Shown: in pieces, positions 37,349 to 47,512 of the stretch
How the letters are laid out: each line of letters begins with the position of its first letter
Position numbering within the stretch: the stretch's first letter is position 1
Assembly (NCBI GenBank): GCA_963745675.1
Contig: CAVUYM010000008.1
Location: forward strand, 310,001-374,000
Source: JAUIIK01 sp963745675
Lineage (GTDB): Bacteria; Chloroflexota; Chloroflexia; Thermomicrobiales; CFX8
Direction: 5' to 3'
DNA: 64,000 nt
Notes under the pieces: generated by a model
The model's database searches: none
What the model was told of the DNA's origin: nothing
The model's input: the letters and a program-made list of their open reading frames with translations, nothing else
Program-made: the position numbers and the translations under genes

Positions 37349-39126
37349 ATGTCGCTGTCGATCCCGCGAATCTATGCCGGCCGCTACGAGATTGCTCGCC
37401 CACTCGGGGATGGCGCATTCTCGCGGACTTTTGTTGCCCGTGACACGGTTCTTCAACGAGATGTCGCCCTGAAGGTCCTACGCCGGGAACACCAGTCAAA
37501 CAGCGAATTCACTGCTCGCTTCGACCGCGAAGCTCAGGCTGCCGCGCAGGTAAGCCATCCGAACGTTGTCCCGATTTTCGATTTTGGACGGGAGCAGCAG
37601 CTTCCGTTCATCGTGATGCAGTACATCGATGGGCGTACGCTACGCGAATTCGATCGTGAGGAAGGCCCGCTGACAACAGAAGAGGTCATAAGCATCGGCC
37701 GCCAGGTGCTTGACGGTCTGGCGGCTATCCACGATCAGAGCATCATTCATCGTGACGTCAAACCGCAGAACGTCCTGCTTGACAAGCGCATGGTTGCCCG
37801 GCTCAGCGATTTCGGTGTCGCCTTTCTTGCCAACGACATCACATTGACCGAGACGGGCACGACGATCGGCACTGCCGCTTACATGGCGCCCGGAGCAGGC
37901 GACCGGCCAGACAGTCGGGCCGGCGGCTGATATTTACTCCGTCGGCGTCATGCTCTACGAACTGCTTACCGGCAGGCTGCCGTTTCGAGGCGACAATCCG
38001 GTCCAGGTGCTTTACCGCCACGTAAGCGATCAGCCGCCACGACCGCGCGATCTGAACCCGCGCATACCGCTCGAGTTAGAAGCGGTCATCCTCCGGGCGC
38101 TTGCCAAGATTCCCTCCGAGCGCTTCCCGGACGCGCGCACGATGCGCGACCACCTGGGCGGTAAGCCAGGACTCGCACCGTTATCGCACCCGCAGAGGCA
38201 GTGCGGGCACAGCCCGAACGCTTCACTCGGGCGACTGTGCCTTCCCGTACAGCGCCTGCAGCGCCCACACTGCGGACGCGAATTCCGGCTGCGGGCAACA
38301 GGTCGGCGCAAACGAAGATCCTGGCTATTGCCTGTCATGCTCGCTATCGCTGCTGTTGGCCATTGCGACCGTCGCTATTCGCGATGAGCAGGCTTGAGCG
38401 GTGACGGACGTAACGATCCAGCGCGTAGCGATCCCGGCCCGAACTGAAGTTGAGGCGCCCGGAGTCGTCATCTCATCGCCGACTGCCACCGAGGAACCGT
38501 CTCTCCGCCGGCCGAGCACGATCGCTCCAACTCAACCGGAAGCGACAGCTATGCCGACGCCAACGGCTGCACCGGCTACAGCGCCGCCGACAGAAGCGGC
38601 GGCGGTTGTCCCAACTACAACGGGCCGCGGACCGGCCCCGACCGTAGCGTTCAACAGCTCCATTCCTCGTCTCAACATTACCGCCGACCTGGGTGCAGGG
38701 CGCGAGTACGACATTCAGCCGCGATGATTTTGTCGCGGGAGGGGCTTATCGACGCGATGATGGCCAACTTTATGGTCGCCCGGCGGCGCATCTCTACTCG
38801 CAGCAAACCGAATACGCCCGTGCATCCGTGCAATTCGCACTTATCCAAAAGCTCCAACGGAACACATTGGCATCGTATTCCGTGGGATGGATGATGAGCT
38901 GCCAGGGGCTGTGCCTTGCCGCCTCCTGCTCAATGGCAACGTTGTCTGGCAGGGACCTTCGCCATTTGCCAACGAACAGTGGACAGTGATGGGTTGGCAG
39001 GTTGGGAACTTGAAGTGGCTTCAGGCAGGGTGACAACACCCTCACCTTCGAAATCCTCTCTGAGACGGGCGATTTCGGTTTGCCGCCCTGGATACTCCTG
39101 ACGGAAGCGGCTGTCTACTGGGATTA
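37349..39126 (+). CDS. Receptor-type Ser/Thr protein kinase (PknB-like), many frameshifts
   Basis: The kinase domain is clear: GDGAFSRTFVARDTVLQRDV, VALKVLRREHQ (catalytic Lys), IIHRDVKPQNVLLDKRM, LSDFGVAFL, then AAYMAP. Deleting one C from the run 37889-37891 restores MAPEQATGQTVGPAADIYSV and joins SVGVMLYELLTGRLPFRGDN and the rest of the C-lobe to about 38160. A single transmembrane helix can be pieced together near 38310-38385 from three frames (TKILAIA, MLAIAAV, LAIATVAIRDEQ), then a Pro/Thr-rich outer linker (about 38450-38640) and a C-terminal domain to 39126 (HIGIVFRGMDDELPGAVPC, LLLNGNVVWQGPSPF, NTLTFEILSETGDFGLPPW). At least five frame breaks are needed. Probably a membrane sensor kinase; the outer domain is not recognised. 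Confidence 0.75.
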
Positions 39127-39140
39127 GTCGTATCGACGAT

Positions 39141-40676
39141 CTATGCGCCCGGCAACTCAGGTAATTCTTCGCTGAAGAGCCAGCTCTCAAATAGTTGATC
39201 GAGCTGTTGGCCGGAGACGGATTCCGCTACCTGAATGAAATCATCGGTACTTGCGTTACGACCGGTATAGGTTTCGACATAAGTCGCGCAGAATCTCGAA
39301 GAAAGTGTCATCTCCGACGGTTTTTCGAAGCGCGTGCAATGTCAGTGCGCCCCGGATGTAGACGCTCCCCGCGAACATGTTATCCCGCCCGGGCGCGCCC
39401 GGCGGCGGCAGGGTGACGTTGCCAATATCTGGCATTACGTTTGAAGCAATGTACCTGTCAATGCTGACACCACTCGCTTCTTCGATCCAGAGCCAGTGTG
39501 CATAGGTAGCGAATCCTTCGTTAAGCCATATGTCGTCCCAGTTTTCAAGCGAAATGCTATCGCCGAACCATTGGTGAGCGAGTTCGTGCGCGACAGCCGG
39601 TTCAGCGCTGATGCCGCGCCGGGCATAATTACTGTCAAAAATCGAGAAGGTTTGCGTTTCCAGGGCAATGCCACCCCAGTTGAAGTCCAGAACCGCCGAG
39701 CCGTAGATCTCGAATGGATAGGGACCAAACAGATCCTCAAAAAAGGCGACCATTTCGGGCGTACGCTCGAAGTTCTGTGCCGCTTCATCCGCGAATGCGG
39801 CATCGTAGGCATTGCGAATGATCAGCCCGTCGTCGGTCTGCATCTCTTCGAACTCGAACTGGCCGATGGCCACCATCGCCAGATAGCTCGCCATCTCGGA
39901 TGGCGAGTCGTAGTACCCAGGTCATCCATCCGTCGCCGGCGTCTAACGTCTCAATGAGTGTGCCGTTTGCCAGCACTTCCAGGCCGGAAGGGACGGTGAT
40001 ATGAAAGCTATAGGATGCTTTGTCCAGCGGATGATCGTTGACAGGGTACCAGGTCGGCGCTCCAGTTGGTTCGCTTAGCACATATGCGCCGTCGTCCGTG
40101 GTCTTCCATCCGACAGCTTCCTGGAATGGACCTGCCGTCGCTTCAGGAATGCCGACGTAAACAACGGATATCTCGATGCTTTGACCGGCTTCGACACGAT
40201 CCGGCAGGTCAACCCGCAATTCGCTACCGTTGCGGCTGAACTCAGTCGCGACCCCGTCGACATGTAATTCTGTTATGTCAAACCCTGAGAAATCCAGATA
40301 CAACCAGTCGATGGCTTCAGTAACGACCGCATCAATCGCAACGTTGCCATGCAGTAGATCCGTGTCGGGCTCGTAACGAAGCTCGAGGTCATAGTGCAGG
40401 ACATCATAGCCACCATTGCCTGCTCCTGGATAATAGGGATCTCCGAGGCCGCTCGCTCCGCCGATACCTTCGGTGTTGGTCTCTGTTGACGCTGGGAGTC
40501 GATGCTGGTTCGGTTGGCGTCGAAGTCTCGCCTGCGCTCGTTGGCGTACTTCTAGACTCGATCGCGGTGGCCGTTGGATCATCGTCGTCGCCGGAAATAC
40601 ACGAGGTTACAACGACCAAAAGCGCCAGAAAGCCAACACAACACTTCAGTGTTGCAAGCGTGCTGCTTGTCTTCAC
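39141..40676 (-). CDS. Lipoprotein M1-family metallopeptidase (three frameshifts)
   Basis: A GTG at 40676 opens a lipoprotein signal (LKCCVGFLALLVVVTSCISG, Cys about residue 27) and a Thr/Ser/Pro-rich linker. After a frame change near 40490 comes the M1 N-terminal beta domain (YDVLHYDLELRYEPDTDLLH, WYPVNDHPLDKASYSFHITV), after another near 39900 the catalytic domain with GGIALETQTF (exopeptidase-loop equivalent) and zinc site HELAHQWFGDSISLENWDDI, ending WLNEGFATY, and after a third near 39290 the end TYVETYTGRNASTDDFIQVA with stop at 39141. HEXXH-18x-E is intact. The enzyme should trim peptides outside the membrane. It converges on the receptor kinase gene, with 14 bases between the stops. 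Confidence 0.8.
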
Positions 40677-40691
40677 GAACGGTGCCCCGCT

Positions 40692-41585
40692 CTAGCCTTC
40701 AAGTGCCTGCCCCAGTTCCGCGTTCGTGAGATAGATGAATGGAACGCGAACATCTTCCTGATGTCGGCCTGAGTGAGTGCCTTTCATGCCTTCGGGAGCG
40801 TTGTCCTCTGGCTCAACATCGTGCTGGCCGTGGTCGGCGTGCAAGAGCAAGGCGTAGCCGTGTTCAGCGGCGGCACGCGCCATCGTTGCCAGCCGAAAAT
40901 CAGTGCGTCCGATTGCCTGACGCGAGCGAACACTGAATGGCCCTGCTTCATGACCAGCTTCGTCGACATCGAGCAGCTGAGCCAGGATGTAGTCGACACC
41001 CTCAGTGGTTCGCTGGACGAAAAGCTCCATCACTTCTTTGTCCAGGTTACTCTCCGCCCGCGATGGAATTGCGCTGTGCCCGGCCAACAAGATACCTGCC
41101 GTCGATATGGCTCGGCCGCAAACCGCCGTCGACTTGCCTGCAGCAGCCAGACGAGCAAATGATGTATCGACGGTTAGCGTCTCCTCGCGGTTGCGCACAT
41201 TGTGGCGCTCAGGCGATGCGCCGGACGCGATTGTCGAGAAGTTGACTGGTGTGATCGCAGGTAGGACGGATTGCAGTTCAACCTGTCGAACATTTGCAAG
41301 TGCGTTGAAGGTGTGGGCGATATTATTGTGGCATTTCCATGTTGCCATCCCATAGGCATCGATCACAATATGGGCGATTCGTTCGCAGCCCGAAAGCGTT
41401 TCAACAACATCGACGATTGCCGCTTCATCGGCATCTGCTGGCAGCTCTGCGCCGAGGATCGTGCAGACGGTTGGGGCGAGGGCGCGCATGGAGGCGAGCG
41501 GCGCGTAGGCCTCAGGCAGGTACTCCAGCGCCGCCTCACTCGCCGGTCCAATTTCGGCCTGATCGGCCAGTAACAGATCGATCAC
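40692..41585 (-). CDS. Alkaline phosphatase superfamily (nucleotide pyrophosphatase / phosphodiesterase-like) enzyme
   Basis: 297 residues. Superfamily marks are IAHIVIDAYGMATW (first metal Asp), the nucleophile region LPAITPVNFSTIASGASPER, the metal site DYILAQLLDVDEAGHEAGPF and the late LLLHADHGQHD motif. This set fits the type I phosphodiesterase/NPP branch, which hydrolyses phosphodiesters or pyrophosphates with two zinc ions; the substrate is unknown. No signal peptide. Its stop lies 15 bases before the start of the M1 peptidase gene, so they may be co-transcribed. Confidence 0.78.
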   Translation of the reverse strand: MIDLLLADQAEIGPASEAALEYLPEAYAPLASMRALAPTVCTILGAELPADADEAAIVDVVETLSGCERIAHIVIDAYGMATWKCHNNIAHTFNALANVRQVELQSVLPAITPVNFSTIASGASPERHNVRNREETLTVDTSFARLAAAGKSTAVCGRAISTAGILLAGHSAIPSRAESNLDKEVMELFVQRTTEGVDYILAQLLDVDEAGHEAGPFSVRSRQAIGRTDFRLATMARAAAEHGYALLLHADHGQHDVEPEDNAPEGMKGTHSGRHQEDVRVPFIYLTNAELGQALEG

Positions 41586-41710
41586 AGGAACCTACCTTCC
41601 GAAACGATGGCAATCGGTACTGAAGAATACTGATTCTATGTACTTGAAGATGATACGGTCGTAGTGCGTGCACAACCACGTAAATTTGTACGTCTATGGA
41701 AAGTTATGTG

Positions 41711-41800
41711 ATGGATACCCTGTTACTGTTTTTTGGATTCGTCGTGCTCTGGTTTGTATTCCAGCGTTTCGTGCTGCCTCGCCTGGGCGTCTCAACCTGA
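41711..41800 (+). CDS. Very small single-pass membrane protein (29 residues)
   Basis: ATG 41711 follows GGAAAG with a spacing of seven bases. The product MDTLLLFFGFVVLWFVFQRF with the end VLPRLGVST is one hydrophobic helix with a basic exit. After its TGA the same frame stays open from an immediately adjacent ATG (41801) to a TAG at 41941, giving a polar 46-residue stretch (MVPVPPPLGEQESQQ, then INLSKVDVESLVKEI). The two may be one 77-codon protein with a TGA caused by a sequence error, or two coupled mini-genes. No family recognised. Confidence 0.5.
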   Translation: MDTLLLFFGFVVLWFVFQRFVLPRLGVST

Positions 41801-41994
41801 ATGGTTCCGGTCCCTCCTCCGTTGGGGGAGCAAGAATCGCAGCAAGGCCCCATCAACCTCTCGAAAGTAGATGTTGAGAGCCTCGTCAAAGAGATTGCGG
41901 CAAGACCGCCAGCCGGCGAGCAAAACGATAGGGCTGGTTAGAAATAGCATCCAGCCTCGAACGAGAGTGCGCTAGACCACAGCCTGCAATACGT

Positions 41995-44349
41995 CTAATC
42001 AGAGTGATTCAGCCTGTCGACGCGATCGAGAACCGTTGCGATGCTTGCTTCGCCATAGCGCCAGATGCGATCGCCCAGTGCCTGCCGCCAGATCCACCGG
42101 ACCAGCACCGCCCAGCCGCACACGATGAAGCCCAGCATCACGTAGCCCGACCAGGGCAAAGTGCGCAGATCGAAGAAGGCGCGTAAACCCGGCACAAGCA
42201 GGATTGTGGCGTAGACGGCGTACATAGCCCCGACCAGATAGGCGGGACGCCGGTCGCCGTTGAGGCTACTCGCTCCTACCCAGATATGAGTCGGCGGTTG
42301 CGCAAAGAGCACGATCAGCAGCAACGTACTGACCATCGTCGTCGTGACTGCAGCCTGCGCCCAGATCACGTTCCCGCCGGTCAGCGTCAAAAAGAAATCG
42401 TAGACAGCGACGGCGAGTATCGACACCATAAGCGCCGCTGGCAGCACAAACTGGACGATCAAGCGCCAGAGATCGCGTGGTGTGTGGCCGGGCCGTGCCC
42501 AGATAGCCAGCGCAAGCGAGGGAATTCCGACGGTAAGCGTCGCGAGTATCGAGTTTTGGCTCGGGGTTAGTGGAAATTCTTGCCCAATCAGCAACGTGAA
42601 AAAGACGAGGAAGACGATAGATATCGTGCGCGTCAGGAAGAGCTTGATGTTGTCAGTCATCCCACGCATCACGCGCTGTCCTTCGGCGAACGCTTCTGGC
42701 AGGACATCGAAAGAATCCTCCAGCAGTACGATGTCGGCGGCGCTTCTGGTTGCGGGGCTGCCGCTACGCATAGCGATGCCGACGCTGGCTCGCTTCAGAG
42801 CCAGGATGTCATTGACGCCGTCGCCGGTCATCGCGACCCAATGGCCGCGTCGTGCCAGGGCCGTCACTAGTCGCTCCTTGTGTTCGGGCGTAACTCGCCC
42901 GAAGATCGTCGCGTCTTCCGCCGCCTGTTCAAACTCCTGATCGCTCATGCCGTCCAACTCGCGACCAGAGACGGCATGGCTATCGGTGGGCAGCCCGGCC
43001 TGCCGGGCGAGCGCGAGCACCGTATCCGGGCTGTCGCCCGAAATCACTTTCAAGCCGATCCCCAGCTCGGTGAACGCTTTGATCGTGCGTTCAACACCCG
43101 GTCGCAATTCATCGTTGAGCGCAATCAGTCCGAGTATTTCCAACTCCAATGGCAACGTCGGTCCAGCTTCGCCATCCTGGAGCGGTGTTGCAAGCGGTCC
43201 ACGGGCAAAGAGCAGCACCCGGAAGCCGCGACCGGCCCAGTCTTTGAGACAACTTTCCACGTCATCTGCAATGCCTGAAGCGGCTGCGAGGAGCACTTCC
43301 GGCGCTCCAAGTATGAGCGCTGTCGACGAATCGTCGTTGAATGCCAGGCCGCTCCACTTCCAGCTTGATGAGAAGGTCACTTCATCGGCGAGCTCTCGTT
43401 TGGTCCCTGAGAGCCCCGCCGCTATCGCCTCTGAGGTCTTGTTCGGCGATGATCCGCTAGCGGCGAAGTCTCCGACCAGTTTTTCCAGCTCATCCTTATC
43501 GATGCCATAGGGGATGATCGTTTCGAGTGCCAGCCGCTGCGTCGTCAACGTGCCGGTCTTGTCGACGCAGAGCAAGTCGATATGGCTCAGCGATTCGACG
43601 GCGTTGATCCTCTGGATGAGCGCGCCCTTAGGTGCGATACGCAGCACGGCCAGCGAATAGGCGACGGTGATCATCAGGATTAGCCCCTGTGGCACGAGAG
43701 CTACCAGGACCGCTGAAGCCTGGACCGTTTCGACTATCGGTAAGCGCCCGTAGAAGCCGCCAAAGGCCTGGAAAACTTGCAGGGCCAGCAACACGACGAC
43801 GACCGTCATCGAGCGGATGATCGTGTCTACGTCGCTTTGCAGCGGCGTCTTCACATTGCGGTAGGCGCGGGCCTGGGAGGTCACCCGTTGTGTCGCGCTC
43901 TTTTCACCCACGTTGAGCGCTTCGCAGAGCCCGCTACCGGTCATGCAGGTGCTCCCGGCCAGCAGCACGTCACCCTTTCTCTTGGGCACCGGGTCGGATT
44001 CGCCCGTCAAAATGGCTTCATCGGCCAGGACCGGCGTCTCGGTTCTCAACAGTGCATCCACCGGAAACTGCTCGCCGGTCGTGAATAGAATGATGTCGCC
44101 AACGACGACGTCAGCCGGATCGATCTGCGTGCGCTGGCTGTTTCGGATGACCGTTGTCGTTTCTCGATTGAGCAACGCAATACGTTCGAGCTGGCGCTTG
44201 GCGCGCATCTCCTGGAAGATGCCGATGACGGCGTTGATCAGAACGACGCCGGCAGTGAGTAATGCATCTCGATAAAGGTCGAGCAGTATGAGACCTATTG
44301 AGATGACGAACAGCAAGACGTTGACGGCGCTGAAGGCGTTGCGCCGCAC
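41995..44349 (-). CDS. Cation-transporting P-type ATPase (CtpE-like)
   Basis: 784 residues with all P-type hallmarks: ILTGESDPVPKRKG (actuator), the phosphorylated Asp in LLCVDKTGTLTTQR, VISGDSPDTVLALARQAG, and the hinge VAMTGDGVNDILALKRASVG. The membrane motif in helix 4 reads LVALVPQGLILMITVAYS, close to mycobacterial CtpE (Ca2+/Mg2+ type) and without the CPC/SPC of heavy-metal pumps. About ten helices are present. The frame is open upstream of the GTG at 44349, and the typical N-terminus (GLSDAEVASRVAAGQVN) is encoded back to about 44460, but no ATG, GTG or TTG is in frame there; the real start is therefore obscured. Confidence 0.87.
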   Translation of the reverse strand: MRRNAFSAVNVLLFVISIGLILLDLYRDALLTAGVVLINAVIGIFQEMRAKRQLERIALLNRETTTVIRNSQRTQIDPADVVVGDIILFTTGEQFPVDALLRTETPVLADEAILTGESDPVPKRKGDVLLAGSTCMTGSGLCEALNVGEKSATQRVTSQARAYRNVKTPLQSDVDTIIRSMTVVVVLLALQVFQAFGGFYGRLPIVETVQASAVLVALVPQGLILMITVAYSLAVLRIAPKGALIQRINAVESLSHIDLLCVDKTGTLTTQRLALETIIPYGIDKDELEKLVGDFAASGSSPNKTSEAIAAGLSGTKRELADEVTFSSSWKWSGLAFNDDSSTALILGAPEVLLAAASGIADDVESCLKDWAGRGFRVLLFARGPLATPLQDGEAGPTLPLELEILGLIALNDELRPGVERTIKAFTELGIGLKVISGDSPDTVLALARQAGLPTDSHAVSGRELDGMSDQEFEQAAEDATIFGRVTPEHKERLVTALARRGHWVAMTGDGVNDILALKRASVGIAMRSGSPATRSAADIVLLEDSFDVLPEAFAEGQRVMRGMTDNIKLFLTRTISIVFLVFFTLLIGQEFPLTPSQNSILATLTVGIPSLALAIWARPGHTPRDLWRLIVQFVLPAALMVSILAVAVYDFFLTLTGGNVIWAQAAVTTTMVSTLLLIVLFAQPPTHIWVGASSLNGDRRPAYLVGAMYAVYATILLVPGLRAFFDLRTLPWSGYVMLGFIVCGWAVLVRWIWRQALGDRIWRYGEASIATVLDRVDRLNHSD

Positions 44350-44509
44350 GATCTGCCAGGTAGCGTCTCCCGATGCTGAAGGGGTGGTGTTAACCTGCCC
44401 TGCAGCAACCCTGCTGGCTACTTCCGCATCAGAGAGACCCGTCCCGAGCTTTATGTCCAGTGTAGGGGCGAGTTTGACAGTGTTTGCCTGCGAACTCGCG
44501 ACGACTTCG

Positions 44510-45472
44510 CTAGACGTAGGGAAGTACCTCTTCTATGACTCGTTCCAACTGCCCAAACTGATCCCATCCAGTCACTCGCAGCGTCACCTCATCGATGCCC
44601 ATTTCTTTATAGACCCGCAGATGTTCGATGCATTGTTCCGGGCTGCCCGTCGCAACCCAGGAGTCGACGAAATCGATGTCGTAGTCTTCGGTGTAGTAGA
44701 TGTCCAGAAACTTCTTCGACTCGTCGAGCGCAGCCTGTTTGTCCTCATTCACGTTGATGTTGTGATACAGATGCGTCTCGAAGCTCGACCAGTCTTTGCC
44801 CTTCTCGGCTGCATATTCCTGGAGATACTCGATTCTGCGCTGTACATCGTTGTGGTCGGACAGCGATGTCTCCCAGCCATCGGCATGGTTGACCGCCCGG
44901 CGTAACGTCCTTGTTATCAAGTCCCAATCTCCGCGAGCGTTATTCGCGATCCAGATCGGCGGTCTTGGCGAAGCTGCCGGGCGTGGTTCGATGGTGATCC
45001 CCTCGCAGCGATAGTGTTTGCCTTCGAAGGTGACATTCTCCTCTGTCCAGAGCCGTTTGATCAGAGTGATCCACTCGATCAGCCGCCCGACTCGATCGCG
45101 TGATTCCAACCCATACAGCTCGCCTTCTATGCGCCCGCCCTCCTGCGGCACGATGCCGGTGCAGGCAACCAGGACGGTGCGTCCTTCCGCCAGCAGGTCG
45201 AGACTGGCCCACTGGTACGCCAGCAGGACGGGGTCGCGCAGCGGGAAGCTCGCCATACAGGCCGGGCCGAGTCGGACGTTTTTCGTTCGGGCCGCGACTC
45301 CGGCCAGCAATGTGATCGACTCCATCCGTGGTTTGCCGAGCAGGCTGTCTCCCACCCAGACGGAGCTGAACGCGCCTGACTGATCGGCGATCTCAGCCAT
45401 CCGCAGCATTTCCTCGGCAGTCGTTACGTCATAGAGTACGCCCCTGTTTGGAAGCGTCAGACCGATCTTCAT
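44510..45472 (-). CDS. LLM-class flavin-dependent oxidoreductase (luciferase-like)
   Basis: From ATG 45472 (MKIGLTLPNRGVLYDVTTAE), behind AAGGG, 320 residues form a luciferase-like TIM barrel: FSSVWVGDSLLGKPRMESIT, GVAARTKNVRLGPACMASFP, LRDPVLLAYQWASLDLLAEG, IEWITLIKRLWTEENVTFEG and WVATGSPEQCIEHLRVYKEM. Members use FMN or F420; which one is used here cannot be decided. Substrate unknown. A 16-bp palindrome lies 63 bases upstream of the start. Confidence 0.88.
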   Translation of the reverse strand: MKIGLTLPNRGVLYDVTTAEEMLRMAEIADQSGAFSSVWVGDSLLGKPRMESITLLAGVAARTKNVRLGPACMASFPLRDPVLLAYQWASLDLLAEGRTVLVACTGIVPQEGGRIEGELYGLESRDRVGRLIEWITLIKRLWTEENVTFEGKHYRCEGITIEPRPAASPRPPIWIANNARGDWDLITRTLRRAVNHADGWETSLSDHNDVQRRIEYLQEYAAEKGKDWSSFETHLYHNINVNEDKQAALDESKKFLDIYYTEDYDIDFVDSWVATGSPEQCIEHLRVYKEMGIDEVTLRVTGWDQFGQLERVIEEVLPYV

Positions 45473-45534
45473 CAGCATCCCTTTCAAGTGTCTGCATGCA
45501 GGTGATCGATGACATCCTAACCTGAAAACGCATA

Positions 45535-45550
45535 GTCCACCGGGGTGGAC
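45535..45550. promoter_or_regulatory. Palindrome GTCCACC-GG-GGTGGAC, possible operator
   Basis: A perfect inverted repeat of seven bases around two central bases, located between the LLM gene (left) and the unknown gene at 45667 (right). An almost identical palindrome (centre TG) occurs at 50640-50655. The shared sequence and intergenic location suggest a dimeric regulator's binding site. No promoter hexamers could be tied to it. Confidence 0.45.
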
Positions 45551-45666
45551 CGCCGCGATGTGTGAACCTCAAGACTGCCGGGCTATCCCGCAGCACAGCG
45601 GCGCTCGTGTATCTTTGAAGCAGGATCGATTTTTCCCAGCAACGGGCAAATTCCACGGAGGATTCG

Positions 45667-46816
45667 ATGAGCGGAAACAGTCCGATAGTGCCACAGCGAC
45701 GCGAGATCGAGATCATGCGCGTTCTATTTGAACGCCGCTTGAAGGATCGAGCGATCGCGCTCGCTGAATCGCGCGTTACCGGCTCTGGGAAAATGGTTGA
45801 TCTGGCGTACGAGTGGAGCAAGCTGGGCCCGACTGAGCGCCGTGAACGCCTCAGTGGTATTGGCCCGGAGGAGATCGCCCGCCTGCGAGATTTTGCCGAA
45901 CTAAACCCTGATCTTGCCCGTGCAGTCGAAGAACTGGACCGTCGTGGTGTATTGCCACAGATCGAAGCTGCTGCTATTGATATCGCCGCCGCTGCGCGGG
46001 AAACCGATGCGGCCAATGCTGCAGTCGAGAACACCCAGTCAGCGTCCATTATCAATTCGGAGCCAGCCGGCGAAGTCAGCCGCTACTACTTACACCTCAC
46101 CATTTGCCGCGCCGTCCAAATTGTTCGAGGTTCCGTCTGGATTTGAAGATCTAAACTTGAGCGAATTAAACGTTGATATGCCGGACCTCGATCTTGGCCT
46201 CCCAACGACGGACAAGTTCCTGGAGGAAGAATCGCAGCGGCGCGAAGAAGCTGCCAAAGCAACCGAAGAAACAATGGATCGCGTACGGCGTAGCCTCGAC
46301 CGGGCGACCCAGCGGGCATTTGACCGTAGCGCATCTGTTGGGATGCCCAGGAAAGCTGAGATAACGCGACCGACGCTCCCCTCGATTGGGTTGAATGACG
46401 ATACCACTGCTGTACCACCTATCCCGCAGCCCGGAGCCGCGATTGAAGCTCCAACTTCGCTTGCGAAGCATCTCGAGCGGCAATATGTCGCAATGATCGG
46501 TTCAGGCGATGCTCGCCCGACGGTCGATCAACTCGTGGCTCTCGCGAATGACAGGCAGATTGGTATCACCGAACACACGATTACCCTGGGTAATCGAAAA
46601 GAGGTTTTCGGAGGTCTCGCGACTGAATTTGGACAAATCAAGGTCAGGGCTGGATCCATTCCGAAGGCTATCGCTGGTCCAAATCTCGTAGTTATCCACG
46701 GTCGACTAGCCCCGCAAATGGCAAAACGTATTGAAGAGGGGTTCCTCGACATACCGGGAACACGCGCAACGGTTCGTGTGCATCCGGACGCTCGCGTCGT
46801 CGTCCTGGAAGACTAG
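45667..46816 (+). CDS. Protein of unknown function, about 380 residues (one frameshift near 46085)
   Basis: ATG 45667 is preceded by ACGGAGG. The N-terminal part is helical and charged (VPQRREIEIMRVLFERRLKD, LRDFAELNPDLARAVEELD). Near 46085 the frame changes from EPAGEVSRYYLH to a frame running to 46816. The middle is acidic and helical (NVDMPDLDLGLPTTDKFLEE, RREEAAKATEETMDRVRRSL), followed by a linker with Pro/Ala and a C-terminal alpha/beta domain (LGNRKEVFGGLATEFGQIKV, LVVIHGRLAPQMAKRIEEGF, TRATVRVHPDARVVVLED). No signal peptide, membrane segment or catalytic motif. I do not recognise the family. Confidence 0.6.
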
Positions 46817-46942
46817 TCCGAAGAGGAGCCCACGACACGAACTGTCGCCTCGCTGAAAGCCACGGAGGATGCTGAGCGCGAATTTGCCTCGACTGGATCT
46901 CGAAAATGTTGGATGCTGAAGAGAGAAAGATCTGGGAGAGTC

Positions 46943-46967
46943 GTAGGGGCGAAGTTTGTCTTCGCCC
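46943..46967. repeat. REP-like palindromic element, single degenerate copy
   Basis: GTA-GGGGCGAAG-TTTGT-CTTCGCCC is a 25-base hairpin unit of the same design as the two arms at 52411-52484. Stem positions differ from those arms on both sides together (GGGCGAAG/CTTCGCCC against GGGTGGAG/CTCCACCC). The following bases (GCGTACGT, then GGGTGAACACAA) still resemble the spacer and second arm of the larger element, so this is probably a decayed full copy. Confidence 0.65.
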
Positions 46968-47474
46968 GGCTAGAGGGCGCGTACGTTCGCGGGTGAACAC
47001 AAGGTCATCTGTTCCACCTCATTCAAGGTAATAATCGTAAATCGGTTGGCATTGAGCACCTCGGGGCCTGGAAGAGCAACTGCAGGCAACATCGCTGTCG
47101 TCTTGAGCGGCGCGCAGCTGGGCACCACGGCGTGGATACGAAAGATTGTGTTCCCCGCTCGTATGAAGATATTGGACGTAGATCCCTCGGAAAGCTTTGG
47201 GATGACAACGTTTGGGTCTCTGATCGGGGCAGAAGCAGGAGACGTACGTTCAATTTGGTGGAACACGTGATACAAGGTTCACTCCTACCGTGGCCGATAA
47301 GATGAGTCATCGCTTCAGGATCTATGATTTCGGAGTGTGGTGTAGAGAATCGTCCTGGTGAGAGTTTCGCCACCGAATCACTGAGCCTCTATTTTTCAAC
47401 AGCCTTGCTGCCCTTGCCTACTCCATTACCTGAATCATCGATACGTCCAACATGGCGGACATTGTGCAGATACC

Positions 47475-47512
47475 AACAGCCGGTGGATCGAATACACAAT
47501 CCACCGGCTGTT
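47475..47512. repeat. 14-bp perfect inverted repeat with 10-base loop
   Basis: AACAGCCGGTGGAT at 47475-47488 and its exact complement at 47499-47512. A stable hairpin in a gene-poor stretch, about 370 bases beyond the aminotransferase stop. No T-run follows. It could be a transcription end, or the core of a small mobile palindromic element. Confidence 0.6.

Noticed and set aside
46970..47275. Two opposing open frames of about 100 and 74 codons
   Set aside because: Neither has a good ribosome site or recognisable motif, and they exclude each other; left as part of the gene-poor stretch.
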